DNA of 64,000 bases from Excoecaria cochinchinensis (GCA_947683425.1 CANTUQ010000031.1:4103001-4167000), one strand, 5' to 3'. Shown: positions 10,787 through 23,302, counted from the stretch's first letter. The notes: generated by a model not told the origin, from the letters alone. Numbers and translations: made by a program.

Positions 10787-11133
10787 CACGGGCTGTTTAC
10801 CCGTGTAGGTCACAGGTTTATGGGCTCGTTCGAGTCTCGCATCTGCAGGGTTAGCCACTAGGAGTAGAGTTTATTTATTTTATACTCCTACTATATTATT
10901 CATTTTGTATATGTATTATTTTTGTAAGGATTTAAGATGTTATCTTTTGGATATTGTATATATCTATATATTTTTGACTATATACAATACATGATTTTCT
11001 AATATTTTATTAGTGAATGCTTCCGATTGGTGCACTATGTATTGTTATGCATATATGTTTGCTGTGTCGTGAGTGAGTGTCGGTAGCGCACCCGGCATCC
11101 TTCCAACGGCGGTGTAGGGGGTGTTACACTTAC

Positions 11134-11171
11134 AAGTTTCATGAACCTCTCCTGGGGTTCGAGGCGTGTCA
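11134..11171 (+). repeat. Terminal piece of LTR B after solo LTR F
   Basis: After the second CTTAC copy, about 40 bases end in GGCGTGTCA, comparable with the GGCGCGTCACA end of LTR D. The exact end is uncertain by a few bases. Confidence 0.5.
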
Positions 11172-13697
11172 TAGGAATTAACCTTAGAGAGTAAGGAAAA
11201 GTTATGATTTTGATTGAAATAGTACTCGAGTTGACCGAAGGTTTGACCGAGATTTTAAAAATAGCAAATGATTTGCAAAATTGATGAAAATTTCTAAATG
11301 GACTCTAAATAATATGTAGGAATTTTGGTAGGAAAAGGGAATTTTTTAAAAACACCAAAAATTTACTGATCAGACTGGTTTAATGAAAATGACCAATGCA
11401 TACTTATTATGTAAAATAAGTATATAATATGAAATGGGCAACATTGATGAAAATGTCATGTAATTTATGAAGTGAAATGGAAATGAAATGTAAATGTAAA
11501 TGGAAGTGTGAAGCAAGAAAAGTGGTTTTAAAAGTCTTTTGAAAAGTATTGCCCTTCGTAGTGTTTGGCGGTCTAATCTAGTTTGGGATATGTTTGGCTA
11601 GCTATAGGGACACCCATACCATGGTGCAAGTCATGACGACTTGCTTTACTATGGCAGATTCACAATGGTCTCCCATAGTGCATAAAATATGATATATTCT
11701 ATGTTCAGTGTTCAGAGATAGGTTAGAGTGGTCCTTCGGGATCATTCCCTAGTGTAGTGTAGTGGACCTATGGGAGTCCATGTCCCGTATATCCAGTCTG
11801 CAGATTTTCTGTCGGGATTGTACTAGGGGCATAATTGTAGAAGTGATATGATAACGTAAAAAGTCAAATAAAAATGAGTGTTTAAATGGAAAAGGACTTA
11901 AATGAAAAGAAAAGAAAAGTTTAGGGTGAAAAAGGTAATTTACCCAAATAATGAATTAAACGGTTAATAATAGTAAGATGACATGAAAATGTAAAAAGAG
12001 AAGTCAAAATGACAAATTGAGTGAACAAGGACTCATATGAAAGAAGATAAAAGTTTAAGGACTAAAACATAATTTTCTATGAAAATAATTAGTAGAAGGA
12101 TTAATTGGTAAATTATAAGTTAAGCAGTGAGTAAAAGTGGAAATATAGTTAATAAATGGAAAAATTGTAAATAAGCGCTAAAAGAAGGCCAAAGTTGTAA
12201 TTTGATAAAAGTTAAGGGTAAAACAGTAATTGAGTATAAAAGTAAGTTAATAAGTGATATGAAAAAGAAAAATGAAATTAAAATGACAATTATGAAAAGA
12301 ATGCAAAGTTCAGGTACTAAAATGTAATTTGACATGAAAATACTAAAAGTAAGGACCAATATGTAAATTGTAAGCTAAATATGGATTTAAAATGAAAAGA
12401 GAAATGAACTAGTGACAAATCATAATTAGATGGTGAAAATGGCAAAATTTGTAATTAATTGAAAGATTAGGAGCCAAAGCGAAAGTTTGCCATATTGATG
12501 GTAGCTAATAGAATAAAATGAAAAGTGAAGTGAAAATGGTGTTTAATCAAGTGAAATGAATGGATTAATGCCACAATAATAAAAAAAATGATTGGTGGAG
12601 GGCAAAATTGTAAATATTGAGTAAGCAAGTTAAATAATAAGTTAATGAATAAAAATAACCAAAGGAGTGAATAATTGATCTAATTGCACAGAAATGACTT
12701 AATATGGACTGATAAGTAAAATGTACATGAATGTAAGAGTGCGAGGGTTAGACTGTAATTTACATGTCAAATAAGTAAATAAGTATAAAATTACACTGAT
12801 TAAGGTTTAGTGAATGACTTAAATAAAATTGAGGAATTAGTTAAATTAAAATGCATTATTAAAGTAAATGAAGTGAGGGGATTGAAACATAGAGTTTTAA
12901 AAGTAAAGGAGTGGAATGAGTATCTATAAGAAATAGGATCAGAGTGCAAATAAGAAGAAGGAAATTTAAATGATGAGATAGGATAAGTGAAAAATGTTAA
13001 AGTAAGTGTTAAAAGGGTGATAAGAAAAAGGGCAGGTTAAAGGACCAAAGTGAATATGTTATAAATAAAATAATAAGTTAAGTGTGAAAAATAGAAAAAT
13101 AGTGAAAAATCGTGATTAAAGTGAAGTGAAAGGTAAATTCGGAAATTGAAGAGAAGTGAGGGACTAAGTAGTAATAGGCCACTGTTTAGTCTAAACATGA
13201 GGATTTAAGTGACGTGCATGTGTGTATCTAAGCTAGAATTGGAAACTTTTAGATTAGTAATCACAACTGAGCATATTTAATGCTCAACACGTAGTTTATT
13301 TGACTGTGTGTAGGTATCGAGCATAACATCCGAGGAACAGACGTGCCATCAGCTTCGAGATCAGATCAGACCTTCGGATCGAAGTTAAGGCTAGTATGTT
13401 GTTATAGTTAGCGGCATGTATACGTAACAGTTTAAGATTGATTATGTAAAATGTATTATGACTATAATGAATGTTATAGATTATTAGTGAATGATATGAT
13501 GTGATAAATGTTATGTTTGGACTGCATTGAATGTGTCTTGTTAGTGATATGATAGTTTACAACAATAAGTTGAAAAAAAAAGAAAAATAAAATTACCACA
13601 TTTGTTATAAGTATCGATTAGATGGTAATTAAGCAATCACAATAATAGTCTAAGCAATGTAATGTATGTAATGTATGGAAGCGATAAGGGTGTTACA
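11172..13697 (+). repeat. AT-rich LTR G (right end defined, left end uncertain)
   Basis: The block ends AAGGGTGTTACA at 13697, a typical chromovirus LTR end. About 400 bases before that is TGAGCAT-ATTTA-ATGCTCA (13268-13286), in the position of the stem-loop of other LTRs. The stretch 11900-13200 is AT-rich and made of degenerate phrases such as GGACTAAAATGTAATTTGACATG. A related LTR in reverse (G') begins at 52845 with TGTAACACCCTTATATCC. No coding sequence is seen. The left edge was not located and may be shared with the end of LTR B. Confidence 0.55.
13268..13286 (+). other. Stem-loop in LTR G, variant of the shared LTR module
   Basis: TGAGCAT and ATGCTCA arms, perfect 7-bp stem with a 5-base AT loop, followed by ACACGTAG and GTGTAGGT as in the other LTRs. 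Confidence 0.6.
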
Positions 13698-13741
13698 ATA
13701 GATAGAGTAAAGAGAATTGATTTCACTTTCTCGAGTTCTTC

Positions 13742-14807
13742 GGGTTAATTTCTTCGATGGTCACTCAATTTTGCACTTATAATGATTTGGTCACTAAACT
13801 TCAATTTGCAACGAAAAAATAACTCATCTATTATTTTATAACGAAAAAAGCACAATGACCGGAAATTGTGTTCGCCGGCAACCGGCGCGTGATCTGCACT
13901 GCGGAGCTCAATACCACGTCAAACATTTTGCCAAGGTTTAATTTCTGTGGTGATCACTCAACTTTGTGCCTTGTAACTATGTGGTCACTAAACTTCAATT
14001 TGTAAAGAAAAAAAAATCTATATATTATTTTATAACAAAAAATCGTAATGACCGAAAATTGTATTCACAAGCAACTGGCGCATGACAAAATATTGTATTC
14101 GCTACCGGATTTCTATACAATAGTAAGCAGATCAAAGTTCTCTTCATAATTCTGATCTAATCAATGCGTTTGTATTGTTGAAAATAATAATAAATTGTGT
14201 TATTTGGCCTCGCTAAGTAGATAGGGATTGTTGGGTCCATGCTGATGCAGTTATGAAAAAGACGAATACACTAAAGGACCATAAAACTTATTTGGCCTTG
14301 CTGAGCAAATAATGAGAGAGAGAGAGGCGAGAGAGGTGGAGAGAAATCGAGAGTAGTAGAAATTTATTTATTTTTAGCCATAATGCCACGTCGGATCCAG
14401 TCAGATCCGACGTGGCAAAATTTTTGATGTGCTATTGGATTTTGCCGTGCATAACACATTGTCGGCGAAAATAATTTTTGGTTATTGTGATTATTTTTTT
14501 TTACAAAATAATAGATGGGTTATTTTTTCGTTACGAATTGAAGTTTAGTGATTATATCGTTACAAGGTACAAATTTGAGTGACCACCATAGAATTAACTC
14601 TAATCCGACGTGGTAAAATTTCTGACGTGGCATTGGGCTTCACCGTGCCAATCACGTGCCTGTTGGTGTCGAACATAATTTTAGGTCATTATGATTTTTT
14701 TGTTACAAAATAATAGATAAATTATTTTTTTTTTGTTATAAATTGAAGTTTAGTGACCAAATCGTTACAAGCCATGAAATTAAGTGACCACCGAAGAAAT
14801 TAACCCC
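13742..14807. mobile_element. Non-coding Mutator-like terminal-inverted-repeat element with doubled TIRs
   Basis: Left end GGGTTAATTTCTTCG and right end CGAAGAAATTAACCCC are inverted copies extending over roughly 200 bases (GGTCACT, TTTGGTCACTAAACTTCAA, ATCTATTATTTT). A second, inner pair starts near 13938 and near 14600, so each terminal repeat is present twice. Flanking 9-mers GAGTTCTTC (13733-13741) and AAGTTCTTC (14808-14816) differ at one base, fitting the 9-bp duplications of Mutator-like elements. No transposase frame. The inside has CCACGTCGGATC / GATCCGACGTGG inverted repeats. It lies in LTR X. Confidence 0.65.
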
Positions 14808-14947
14808 AAGTTCTTCCTAATTCCTTTTTGAAGAATTTCAAAAGGAAAAATCCGATGTGGAAAGAAAAACTTTTACTTATGAAAATCAATTTTCTAAAAT
14901 CTCCAACCTAAGAAATTTCCAACCCTTTATCTTAATCTTTAGCCTGA

Positions 14948-14955
14948 TATTTATA
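14948..14955 (-). promoter_or_regulatory. TATA box of LTR X
   Basis: Minus strand GCCTATAAATATCAGG, the same phrase as at 6911 in LTR B, downstream of the GACGGGC array in both. Confidence 0.5.
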
Positions 14956-16405
14956 GGCTAACTTTTGATTAGAAGATAAAGATAAAAAAAAAATCAAATC
15001 TTTTAAAAATTCAAATTATCCTCAGAGATAGATATCAAATCTTTTTGAATTCAAAAAGATTTTTACAAGATAAAATTAAATATTTTTTTAATTCAAATCA
15101 TCTTTTAGAAGATAAAATTAAATCTTTTCAAAATCAAATTATCTTTTAGAAGATAAAATCAAATCTTTGATATTTATCCTAAGGATGAATGTAAAAAGAA
15201 AATGCATTTATCCACCAAATCACCACTAGGCTCCGACCGATGGGCATCTCTCGGCCGAGGGACAGACGTCGGTTAGGAGGGCAGCCTTGCCTTTCGAGCG
15301 GCGGGCACCCACGTGTACGAGGGACAAACTTACCTCCAATGCTAGCGGCAGGCACCCCATTTCGTAAGGGAAGGGTGTAATGGCCGAATGTGTACCCTAG
15401 TGGCAAAGTGATTAACTGTGAGTAGTGAGCATGCTAAATTGATGTGTGTTAAAATCTAGATTAATTGTAATGAGTAAGGATTAAAGTGTAAGTGATTGAG
15501 GACCTAATTGAAGAAATAAATAGTTTGAGTGACCTATTAGTTAATGTGCATGTTAAGTCTTAAGCAAGTTTAATTAGAGGTTAATGAAGTTAACAAAAGC
15601 AGAATGGGATTAATGGAAACCTAGTGGAATCCAGGTGTCCATTGATGGAGCTGCCACCTAATCCCATAACATGCAATATAAGCTTTTGGTGGAGAGAGAA
15701 ATATTCATGGAATTGTATGTGTCTACAGCCACTCTTTTCTCTCAAATTCCGCTTCTTCTTCTTCTTCTTCCTACCCATGCATCTCTTAGGAAACCTGTAA
15801 ATGTTGAGTTGTTGGTTGCTTATGTTTAGAATCTGAAATTCAGCAAGGTAAGAGTTGATTGCTTTTGCCTTTCTTCCTCTATTTATAGATCTTTGAATTT
15901 ATGTGGATATTGAGATTGGTATCCCAATTATAGGAATTGGACTTGATTTGGTAGCTGAAGAATTGAAGAAGAGCAAGGGAAAGGCCAAAGTTGGTGAATC
16001 TAGTGCTAAGTGAGCAATAGGAGCTTAGGCGACAAGGCTTGGGAAACTTGCTTTGTTTTGGTTATGTGTTAGTTGATTTTGTTACATTGAATGTTAAATG
16101 TTAGCACTTTGGTATTTGCTGTTTGATTAGTATGAAAATTGGTTGGTATGTGTTTCTTGAGAAACTCTAACGGCATGTGAATAAGAGATGCCTATAAAAT
16201 AACGAACTATAACTAGGGTTGTGGAACATGTAATGTGCCTAATTCTATGCATCTTAAATTGAGTTAATTGAAATGGAAATTGTGTAATATGCTATTTAAT
16301 AAGTTGGTTGGCATATGGATAGAAGAGTGAAATGGTTAAATGGTAAGTCTTGTGAATGATATGCAAAAAGGGGTTGTTTACACCATTGTGATTTGCAACT
16401 TCTGC

Positions 16406-16745
16406 ATAGGTCACGGTGACAACCAAGAAATTGCCACTATGAGGTATGCAAAGTTTGCATTCTGCTTAGTTGTGATTGGTATGTCACGGTGACAACAAAA
16501 ATGGTTGAGACCATGAGTTACCTTGATTTACATTCTGCCTTGCACCAAGGGAGTATGTCATGGTGACAACCAAAATGGTTGTGACAGTGAGATACTCAAG
16601 AGTTGCATTCTGTTCGGGTAATTAGTGTATGTCACGGTGACAACCGAAATGGTTGTGACCGTGAGATACCCTAGATTACATTCTGTTTTGAAACCTTTGG
16701 TATGTCACGGTGATAACCAAAATGGTTGTAACCGTAAGGTACCCT
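16406..16745 (+). repeat. Five-copy 73-bp tandem hairpin array in the 5' LTR of E
   Basis: Units start near 16407, 16480, 16553, 16627 and 16700. Each has GTCACGGTGACAACC and GGTTGTGACCGTGAG-type arms around AAAAT, then a spacer containing CATTCTG. Period and design equal those in LTR A although the sequences differ. Confidence 0.8.
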
Positions 16746-17576
16746 GTTTTGTGAAGAATTCTTAGTCATTCATGATTGGTGTCCGAATGGTAAAGTAATG
16801 ATTAATTAAGTATAATAACACTTAATATGTGAGTAATGCTGATATCAAATGGGATGATCATATGTGATTAATGAGTTTATATGATCTATGCCAAGTTGTT
16901 TCATGAGCTATGTGATGAGTTAAAATAATGGCATGATGTTGGCCAAGAATGTGGATTTGTCATTGGCTTACAAATGTGTGTAATGGAGGAACAGTATTAA
17001 TATTTGCTCTAATAATTTGTTGTAACTATTGGATCATGTGATCAAATAAACTGATAATTGAATTGAGTATTTATAGCCTGCGAGTCAAGTAGTAGATAGA
17101 TAGGCATGCGTATAGGGTCTAAGTGCTGCAGCCCAATGCGTCCGACTCCTCTGGAATCACAATGCGATTTGAATCCTTGCTGGATTCTTCAATGTGAAAC
17201 ATTGAATATGTTGAATTTTACGGTACCTTAGGGTACCAATACGAATGTGAGTATCCACGGATACACTTTATTTACTGTACCTCAGGGTACCAATGCGATA
17301 CCCGTTATCCGCATCATTGAATTGCAGGCAAAGTTGAATAAACAAAATAAGGATAAACCTAAACGGTTAATTTGTTATGTATGATTTATAGTGCACATTG
17401 ATGAGTATAAATGATAATAGTATGAATGATGAACTAGATTGTGTATAAGCAATTGTGCTATGTGTATAAATTATATGCATGCTTATAAGTTAATAATTTA
17501 AGTATGAACTCTTGCATGTTGTTTTTCTGATATCTGTTATCATTTATATATGTATATGCTATACGTTGTTTCCCCA

Positions 17577-17594
17577 CTAAGCATTATCGTTTAG
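17577..17594 (+). other. Shared LTR stem-loop, degenerate copy (5' LTR of E)
   Basis: CTAAGCATTATCGTTTAG: two C-to-T/G-to-A type changes weaken the stem; the 3' LTR copy at 35884 is perfect. Confidence 0.65.
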
Positions 17595-18015
17595 CACGGG
17601 TTTCTTTTCTAATCTATGTAGGTTTGAACATAAAATGTGTTATAGGATGAATTCGTATTACCGATGGTCAACACTAGGAGTGTCTGTCTTGTAGGTTTTT
17701 GGGGGTGTTACATGTTAACAATGAGTTTTGTATATTCAATTTAATCCTTTTTGCAACCAAGGAATATGTATAAATGTAATAGTTAGTATTGTAATATAAG
17801 CCTACAGTATATGTGTATGATGTGTGTAAGTGTGTGAATGTGTAAATTAATATGAGATATCCACTGCATGTGAGTATGTGAGTGATGAAATTTTAATTGT
17901 ATAGGTTTTGGCATGTGTGTGATAGCGATGTGTATTTGTGTTTTATTGCGTAGCAACCGTTCTCAACTGCTTTAGCTGAGCTAATCATGTGGTTAGGAAT
18001 GGGCGTTACAGGTAG

Positions 18016-18028
18016 TGGTATCAGAGCC
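18016..18028 (+). promoter_or_regulatory. Primer-binding site of element E
   Basis: TGGTATCAGAGCC, 5 bases inside the LTR, complementary to plant initiator-Met tRNA. Confidence 0.88.
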
Positions 18029-18120
18029 TAGGTTTAGACTTTTCTGGGAAACAGGGTAGTTTAAAGTTTGTATAGTTGTGTTGACCTAATACGGATGTCC
18101 TTGTTTAATGTGTAGAATCA

Positions 18121-19320
18121 ATGGATCCTTCTCATAACTCGAGGGAGGAAATAGCTAAAAGCGTTAATCCCCGAGAAGCGGAACCGTTTGGGTCTGGACA
18201 GTCTAGGCCAGCCAGTTTTGGTAATGAGGTTCCAATGGTTCTGATGGAGGCCTTATTAAAGATGTCTCAGGACATGGCGAGGGTGCGATTGAATGACAGC
18301 ACCAAAGGCTCCACTTGAATCATTGAGGAAGCATTGAAGGAGTTCCATGGTACAAGATTAGATGAATCTGAGAAGGCGGAGTATTGGATTGAGAAAGTAC
18401 AGAGGGTCCTTGAAGAAATAAGGTGTCCTCCAGAACAATGAGTGGAATGAGTGGTATCGTTGCTTCAGGGTGTTGCATATGGTTGGTGGAAATTAGTTTT
18501 GTAGCATCCAATACTTCCTGATCCGATTACTTGGGAATTTTTTGAAAAGGAAATTTGGAATAAGTATGTAACCAAGGCATATAGGGAGGTGAATTGGAAG
18601 CAATTTCTAAATCTAATACAGAGAGCAATATCAGTGGTAAAATATGAGGAGTGTTGTCGCTTGAGTAAAGATGCACCACCTGGTGTCTTAACTAAGGAGT
18701 TTAGATGCCAGCAATTTGAAGATGGGTTGATTGAGCAAATTAAGGCATTATTGATCTCGATGACCATGGACCAGAATGTGAGTTATTATCGGATAGTCCA
18801 AACTGCAATACGAGCTGAGAGGTTATTGGGGATACAAAAAGAAAGAATGCAGAAGAGAAATTCTAACCGTGGTGGGTCTCATTTAGGTAAGAGACAGAGG
18901 GATTCTCATATGGCACCGCCAGTTGAATCTGTATTTAGTTCGGCAGCCAGAGGTAAAAAGCAAGTGACTTCTCATGTGTCTGGGCCTGGTAGAGGTACAT
19001 TTAGTACCAAAGGTGAAGTGAATGAATGTTCTCATTGTGGTAAGAAGCGTAAAGGGGAATGTTGGAGAATGACGGGTGCATGCTTTAGATGCGGAAGCAT
19101 TGAACATTTCCTAGCAAAATGCCCAAAGGCATATAAGGCAACTGGGAATCAATAAGAACAGAGCAGAGGTGGTTCTAATGTGCCACCGACAAATTGAGGA
19201 AGAGGAAGAGGACGTGGCAGGGGTGGCCAGTCCAGAGGTTGAACTGAATCTGAAACAGTGGACAGGCCTGCTATGGCACCAACACGGGCTTATGCAATGA
19301 AGGCTCGAGAGGAATAGGAT
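18121..19320 (+). pseudogene. Decayed gag of chromovirus E
   Basis: Starts ATGGATCC about 90 bases after the PBS. The encoded gag matches that of A and H in order: N-terminal leader, capsid-type segment, basic region and zinc knuckle (C-F-R-C-G to A-K-C, 19081-19122). It is broken by an inserted base near 18293, by stops near 18318, 18438, 18502 and 19153, and by several more in the RGRGRGRGG linker to 19317. Many stops sit where Gln or Arg is expected (CAG or CAA to TAG/TAA, CGA to TGA), as expected of cytosine deamination. Not functional. Confidence 0.85.
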
Positions 19321-22003
19321 GCACCTGAGGTTATAGCAGGTACCTTCCTACTTTATGATGTAGAGATGCCTGCATTAATTGACCCTGGATCAACTCATTC
19401 ATATGTGTGCATTAAGAGGATATGTGATAAAATGCCTAATGCCGAATATTTGAAATATGATATATGTGTATGGAGTCCATTGGGGAGTAATGTGAATGTG
19501 CATAAAGTGCATAGGGACTGTCCATTAGTAGTGCAAAGTTGTGCCTTTTCGATTGATTTGATTGAACTACCCTTTGATGAGTTTGATTGAATATTGGGTA
19601 TGGGTTGGTTAAGTAAACATAATGCAATAGTTGACTGTAAGAAAAAGACAGTGGTACTTCGTAATAGTGAAGGAAGTAAAGTGACCGTGAAGGGTATATG
19701 TGCTAATCCTATTGTTAATGTGTTATCGGCAATGCAAGCGTATCGATGCTTGAGAAAGGGATGTGAGGCTTATTTGGCTCTTGTTTTAGATTCTAAACGA
19801 GACCAAGTGATAATTCAGGACATACCCATAGTTAGGGAGTTTCCTGATGTGTTTTCAGAAGAATTGTTTGGTGTACCACCAGTGAGGGATGTGGAACTTT
19901 CTATTGATGTTGTGCCTAGAATGGTATCAGTGTCTAAAGCGCCATATCGAATGGCTCCTACTGAGCTAAAGGAGTTAAAGATTCAGTTGCAGGAGTTGTT
20001 AGACAGACGCTTTATAAGGCCTAGTGTGTCTCCTTGGGGAGCACTAGTTCTGTTTGTCAAGAAGAAAGATGGGAGCATGAGAATGTGCATAGATTACAAA
20101 CAATTAAACAAGGTAACAGTAAAGAATCGATATCCCCTACCAAGAATTGAGGATTTGTTTGACCAGTTGAGAGGGGCAGGTGTATTTTCTTAGATAGACT
20201 TAAGGTCTGGGTATTATCAATTGCCAGTGAAAAAGGAAGATATACCGAAGACTGCATTTAGAACTTGTTATGGACATTACGAATTTCTAGTAATGCCATT
20301 CGGGTTAACTAATGTGCCTGCTGCATTTATGGACTTGATTAATAGAGTGTTCAGGCCATATTTGGATCAATTTGTCGTGGTGTTCATCGATGACATTTTG
20401 GTTTATTCAAAGAACGAGAAAGAGTATGAGTAGGATTTGTGAACTGTACTTTAGACTTTGAGGGAGCATCAGCTGTATGCTAAGTTGAGTAAGTGTGAAT
20501 TCTGGTTAAGAGAAGTATCTTTTCTAGGGCATGTGGTATCTTCGAAAGGTATAAAAGTGGATCCAACCAAATTGAGGCAATTATGAATTGGAAACCACCT
20601 AGGAATGTACCTGAAGTTCATAGCTTCCTGGGATTAGCTGGATACTACAGACGATTTGTAAAGGGTTTTCTGTAATAGCTTCACCTATGACCAGATTGCT
20701 TCGAAAGGGAGTTAAGTTTTAGTGGACAGAAAAGTGTCAATCATGCTTCGAACAATTGAAGAGGATGTTGGTGGAGGCACCAATCTTAACTCAGCCTATT
20801 TCTGGCAAAGAGTATGTATTGTACAATGATGCTTTTGGTATAGGTTTGGGTTGTGTATTGATGCAGGATGGAAAGGTGGTGGCATATGCCTCAAGGCAAT
20901 TGAAGCCGCATGAACAGAGTTATCCAACTCATGATTTGGAATTGGTAGTAGTCATGTTTGCTTTAAAGATTTGGCGATACTACCTGTATGGTGAGAAGTG
21001 TAAGATCTTCACTGTTCACAAAAGCCTAAAATATTTGCTAACCCAGAAAAAGTTGAATTTGAGACAGCGTAGATGGCTCGAACTGTTTAAGGACTACGAT
21101 TGTATAGTGGACTATCACCCGGGTAAAGCCAATGTGGTGGCAGACGCATTGAGTAGAAAGTCTATTTCGGCTCTGATGATAAGACATGTGAGATGGAGAC
21201 TTACTGCAGATGGGGCATTGTTAGCTCAGTTAAAAGCAAGACCTGTATTTAGAGATGAATTGATTACTGCACAGAAAAGCGATCTCAAGTTGCAATAGAT
21301 TTTGCAGTCAGTGATGAGTGGTAACAAGACTGACTATTCAGTGAATGAAGAAGGTGTATTCTTTTATGGGAATCAGTTATGTGTTGCAAATGATAATAGA
21401 TTGAGAAAGAGGTTGATGTATGAGGCTCACAATACTGTTTTTACCATGCATCCAGGAGGAAATAAAATGTATCAGGATTTGAAACAACTATATTGGTGGC
21501 CTGGTATGAAGAGGGATGTAGCGGAATATGTGTCCAAGTGGCTGACCTGTCAGCAAGTGAAAACAGAACATCGGGTTCCACATGGTTTGTTGAATCCTTT
21601 TTCCATTCCACAATGGAAATGGGACAACATTACTATGGATTTTGTTTCTGGTCTGCCTATGACTTCAAAACAACAAGATGCTGTGTGGGTTATTATGGAT
21701 AGATTTTCAAAACCAGCTCACTTTATACCAGTTCGAATGGATTATTCGATGGACCGATTGGCTGAATTGTATGTAAAAGAAATTGTCAGACTTCATGGAG
21801 TGCCATTATCTATTGTATCTGATAGGGATCTGAGGTTTACTTCTAAGTTCTGGAAATTTCTACAAGCTACTTTGGGTACCAAGTTGAATTTCAGTACAGC
21901 ATTCCATCCTCAGACGGACGGACAACTGAAAAGGGTTATCCAGGTATTAGAGGATTTGATGAGGGCATCTGTTTTAGATTTTTCTAGGAGTTCGCATAAG
22001 TAC
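19321..22003 (+). pseudogene. Decayed pol of element E: protease, RT, RNase H, integrase (5' part)
   Basis: Protease DPGSTHSYVC starts at 19381. RT runs from about 19830 to 20530, with MCIDYKQLNK, the LRSGYYQL region and the catalytic FIDDILVYSKN near 20385. RNase H (YNDAFGIGLG, about 20825) and the DALSRK motif follow. Integrase has its His-Cys finger (about 21428-21550) and D-D-E core. Damage: stops near 19588, 20191, 20431 and 21296; two one-base deletions near 20574 and 20668; Trp replaces the first finger Cys (SKWLTC); Lys replaces the catalytic Glu (DGQLKR). The gene is then split at 22003 by complex J. Not functional. Confidence 0.88.
21999..22003 (+). other. Target-site duplication of complex J, left copy
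   Basis: AGTAC, repeated at 32514-32518. The two flanks join the integrase reading of E without a gap. Confidence 0.85.
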
Positions 22004-22334
22004 TGTAACAACCCCGCCGCCGCCCCCGTTGGAAGGGCGCTGGCAGGCGCGCTACCCGACGCTCACTCACGACGCGACATACATAAAGCGGAAGCATTTA
22101 TTAACCATATTAATGACAAAACATACATCATATCATAAATAATCAGAATATAGTTATACAATATCCAAAAGATTACATATTAAATCCTTTACAAAACTTA
22201 ATACACATACTAAAAGAATTACAGGAGGAGACAAAATAAATAACTCTACACCTAGGTGGCCAGCTTGCAGATGCACAACACGAACCAGTCTCCCAAAAAT
22301 CCTTCACGCTACCTGCACGTGATAAAAGCCCGCG

Positions 22335-22352
22335 CTAAACGATAACGCTTAG
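22335..22352 (-). other. Shared LTR stem-loop (J1)
   Basis: CTAAACGATAACGCTTAG, one mismatch in the stem (A for G). Confidence 0.65.
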
Positions 22353-23004
22353 TGGGGAGAAACAGCACAACAGAACACTATACAAGATACTGAGCATAAA
22401 GTACAGAATTCACAAGGTACAGAGAACAGGAGTATATAAATATTAAGGTATCAAGAATCACTATACAAGATCAGAATTAAGACAGAAAGCACGGAGCAAC
22501 TATCATGAACATAATCATGCACTATTCAAAACACTTCACTATACAATACCAGACACTACACACAATAGCCTGAACTCAATGGTGGAGGATATGGGAACAT
22601 GTCACGGGAGATAGAAGCCTCAAAACAGTTTAATACCCGAAGGTAGCACGGGAGACCGGAGTCTCAAAACATTTTATCACTACACGAAAGATGACCATCT
22701 CGGAGGTCGACCGCTTCGCCCAAACGGGGCAGACACGGGCAGCTGCACTCACTAACCCTTCTTAAGCATGCATAATTATCCAATACCTTGACACTTTAGG
22801 CTCGACAACACATTCGCTAACATGACAACACAAAATCAAAACAAGGTTCGACACAAGACTCTAACCTCAATTAAATTCATAACAAGACACTAGTACATTG
22901 ATATCACGAGTCATAAGCACACACATATTTCATGCAATAGTAAGAAACCGTGCAAAGTAGAACAAAAGAAACGCATTCAGAAAACAGGGCAAGCAGGTAG
23001 GGTC

Positions 23005-23302
23005 TCTGTCACGATCGCGACAGAGTACGGGGTACCTCCTCGCGAGCTCGCTCTAGAAGGCCTGCTCGCGACGAAGCACGCTAGGCAGATTCGCACAACC
23101 AAGCTCTGTCGCACTAGCGACAATGTCACGGTCGCGACAGAGACCAATTTCTTTTCCCCTCGCGCGCACGCTTGGCAGCATTCTCTCGCGGGGACTCGGC
23201 TACCGAGCACTCTGTCACGCTCGCGACAATGTCGCGATCACGACAGAGGGCTCTTTAAGAACAAGGGCCAAGACTGCATTCTGTCGCGATCGCGACAGAA
23301 CC
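23005..23302 (-). repeat. Palindrome cluster in LTR J1
   Basis: At least four inverted repeats of the CTCTGTCGCG...CGCGACAGAG type. The last (23279-23300) is a perfect 22-bp palindrome whose half-site is TTCTGTCGCGA. Confidence 0.8.

Larger units (their letters stand above)
8659..11128 (+). mobile_element. Solo LTR F (chromovirus type, same family as J)
   Basis: Starts TGTAACAACCCAAAAAGGGCC-like at 8659 and ends GGGGGTGTTACA at 11128. Perfect 5-bp target duplications CTTAC flank it (8654-8658 and 11129-11133), and no internal region is present. This is the normal product of recombination between the two LTRs of a full element. Its ends, GCATGC motif (10325), TATA-like box and stem-loop match the LTRs of complex J. 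It sits inside LTR B and so is younger than B. Confidence 0.9.
13698..15375 (-). repeat. LTR X, fragment 1 (Tat-like, minus strand), split by the TIR element
   Basis: X is read on the minus strand from 50248 towards the left. This fragment (13698-13741 and 14808-15375) continues the GACGGGC-type array (15210-15375) into AT-rich sequence with a TATA-like box near 14950. Its neighbour E inserted between 15375 and 36321 with near-matching 5-mers AAGGG and ACGGG. The rest of X to the left is cut by LTR G. Confidence 0.65.
15376..18010 (+). repeat. 5' LTR of chromovirus E
   Basis: Starts TGTAATGGCCG at 15376, ends GGGCGTTACA at 18010, followed by a PBS and gag. Its partner is 33667-36320 with the same ends and clear but imperfect identity, so E is old. 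It contains a five-copy hairpin array, a GGCATGCG motif (17102) and the shared stem-loop at 17577. No frame in it looks coding. Confidence 0.88.

Noticed and set aside
18016..18028. Possible tRNA gene fragments at TGGTATCAGAGCC sites
   Set aside because: Only 12 to 13 bases match, always next to an LTR edge: these are primer-binding sites.
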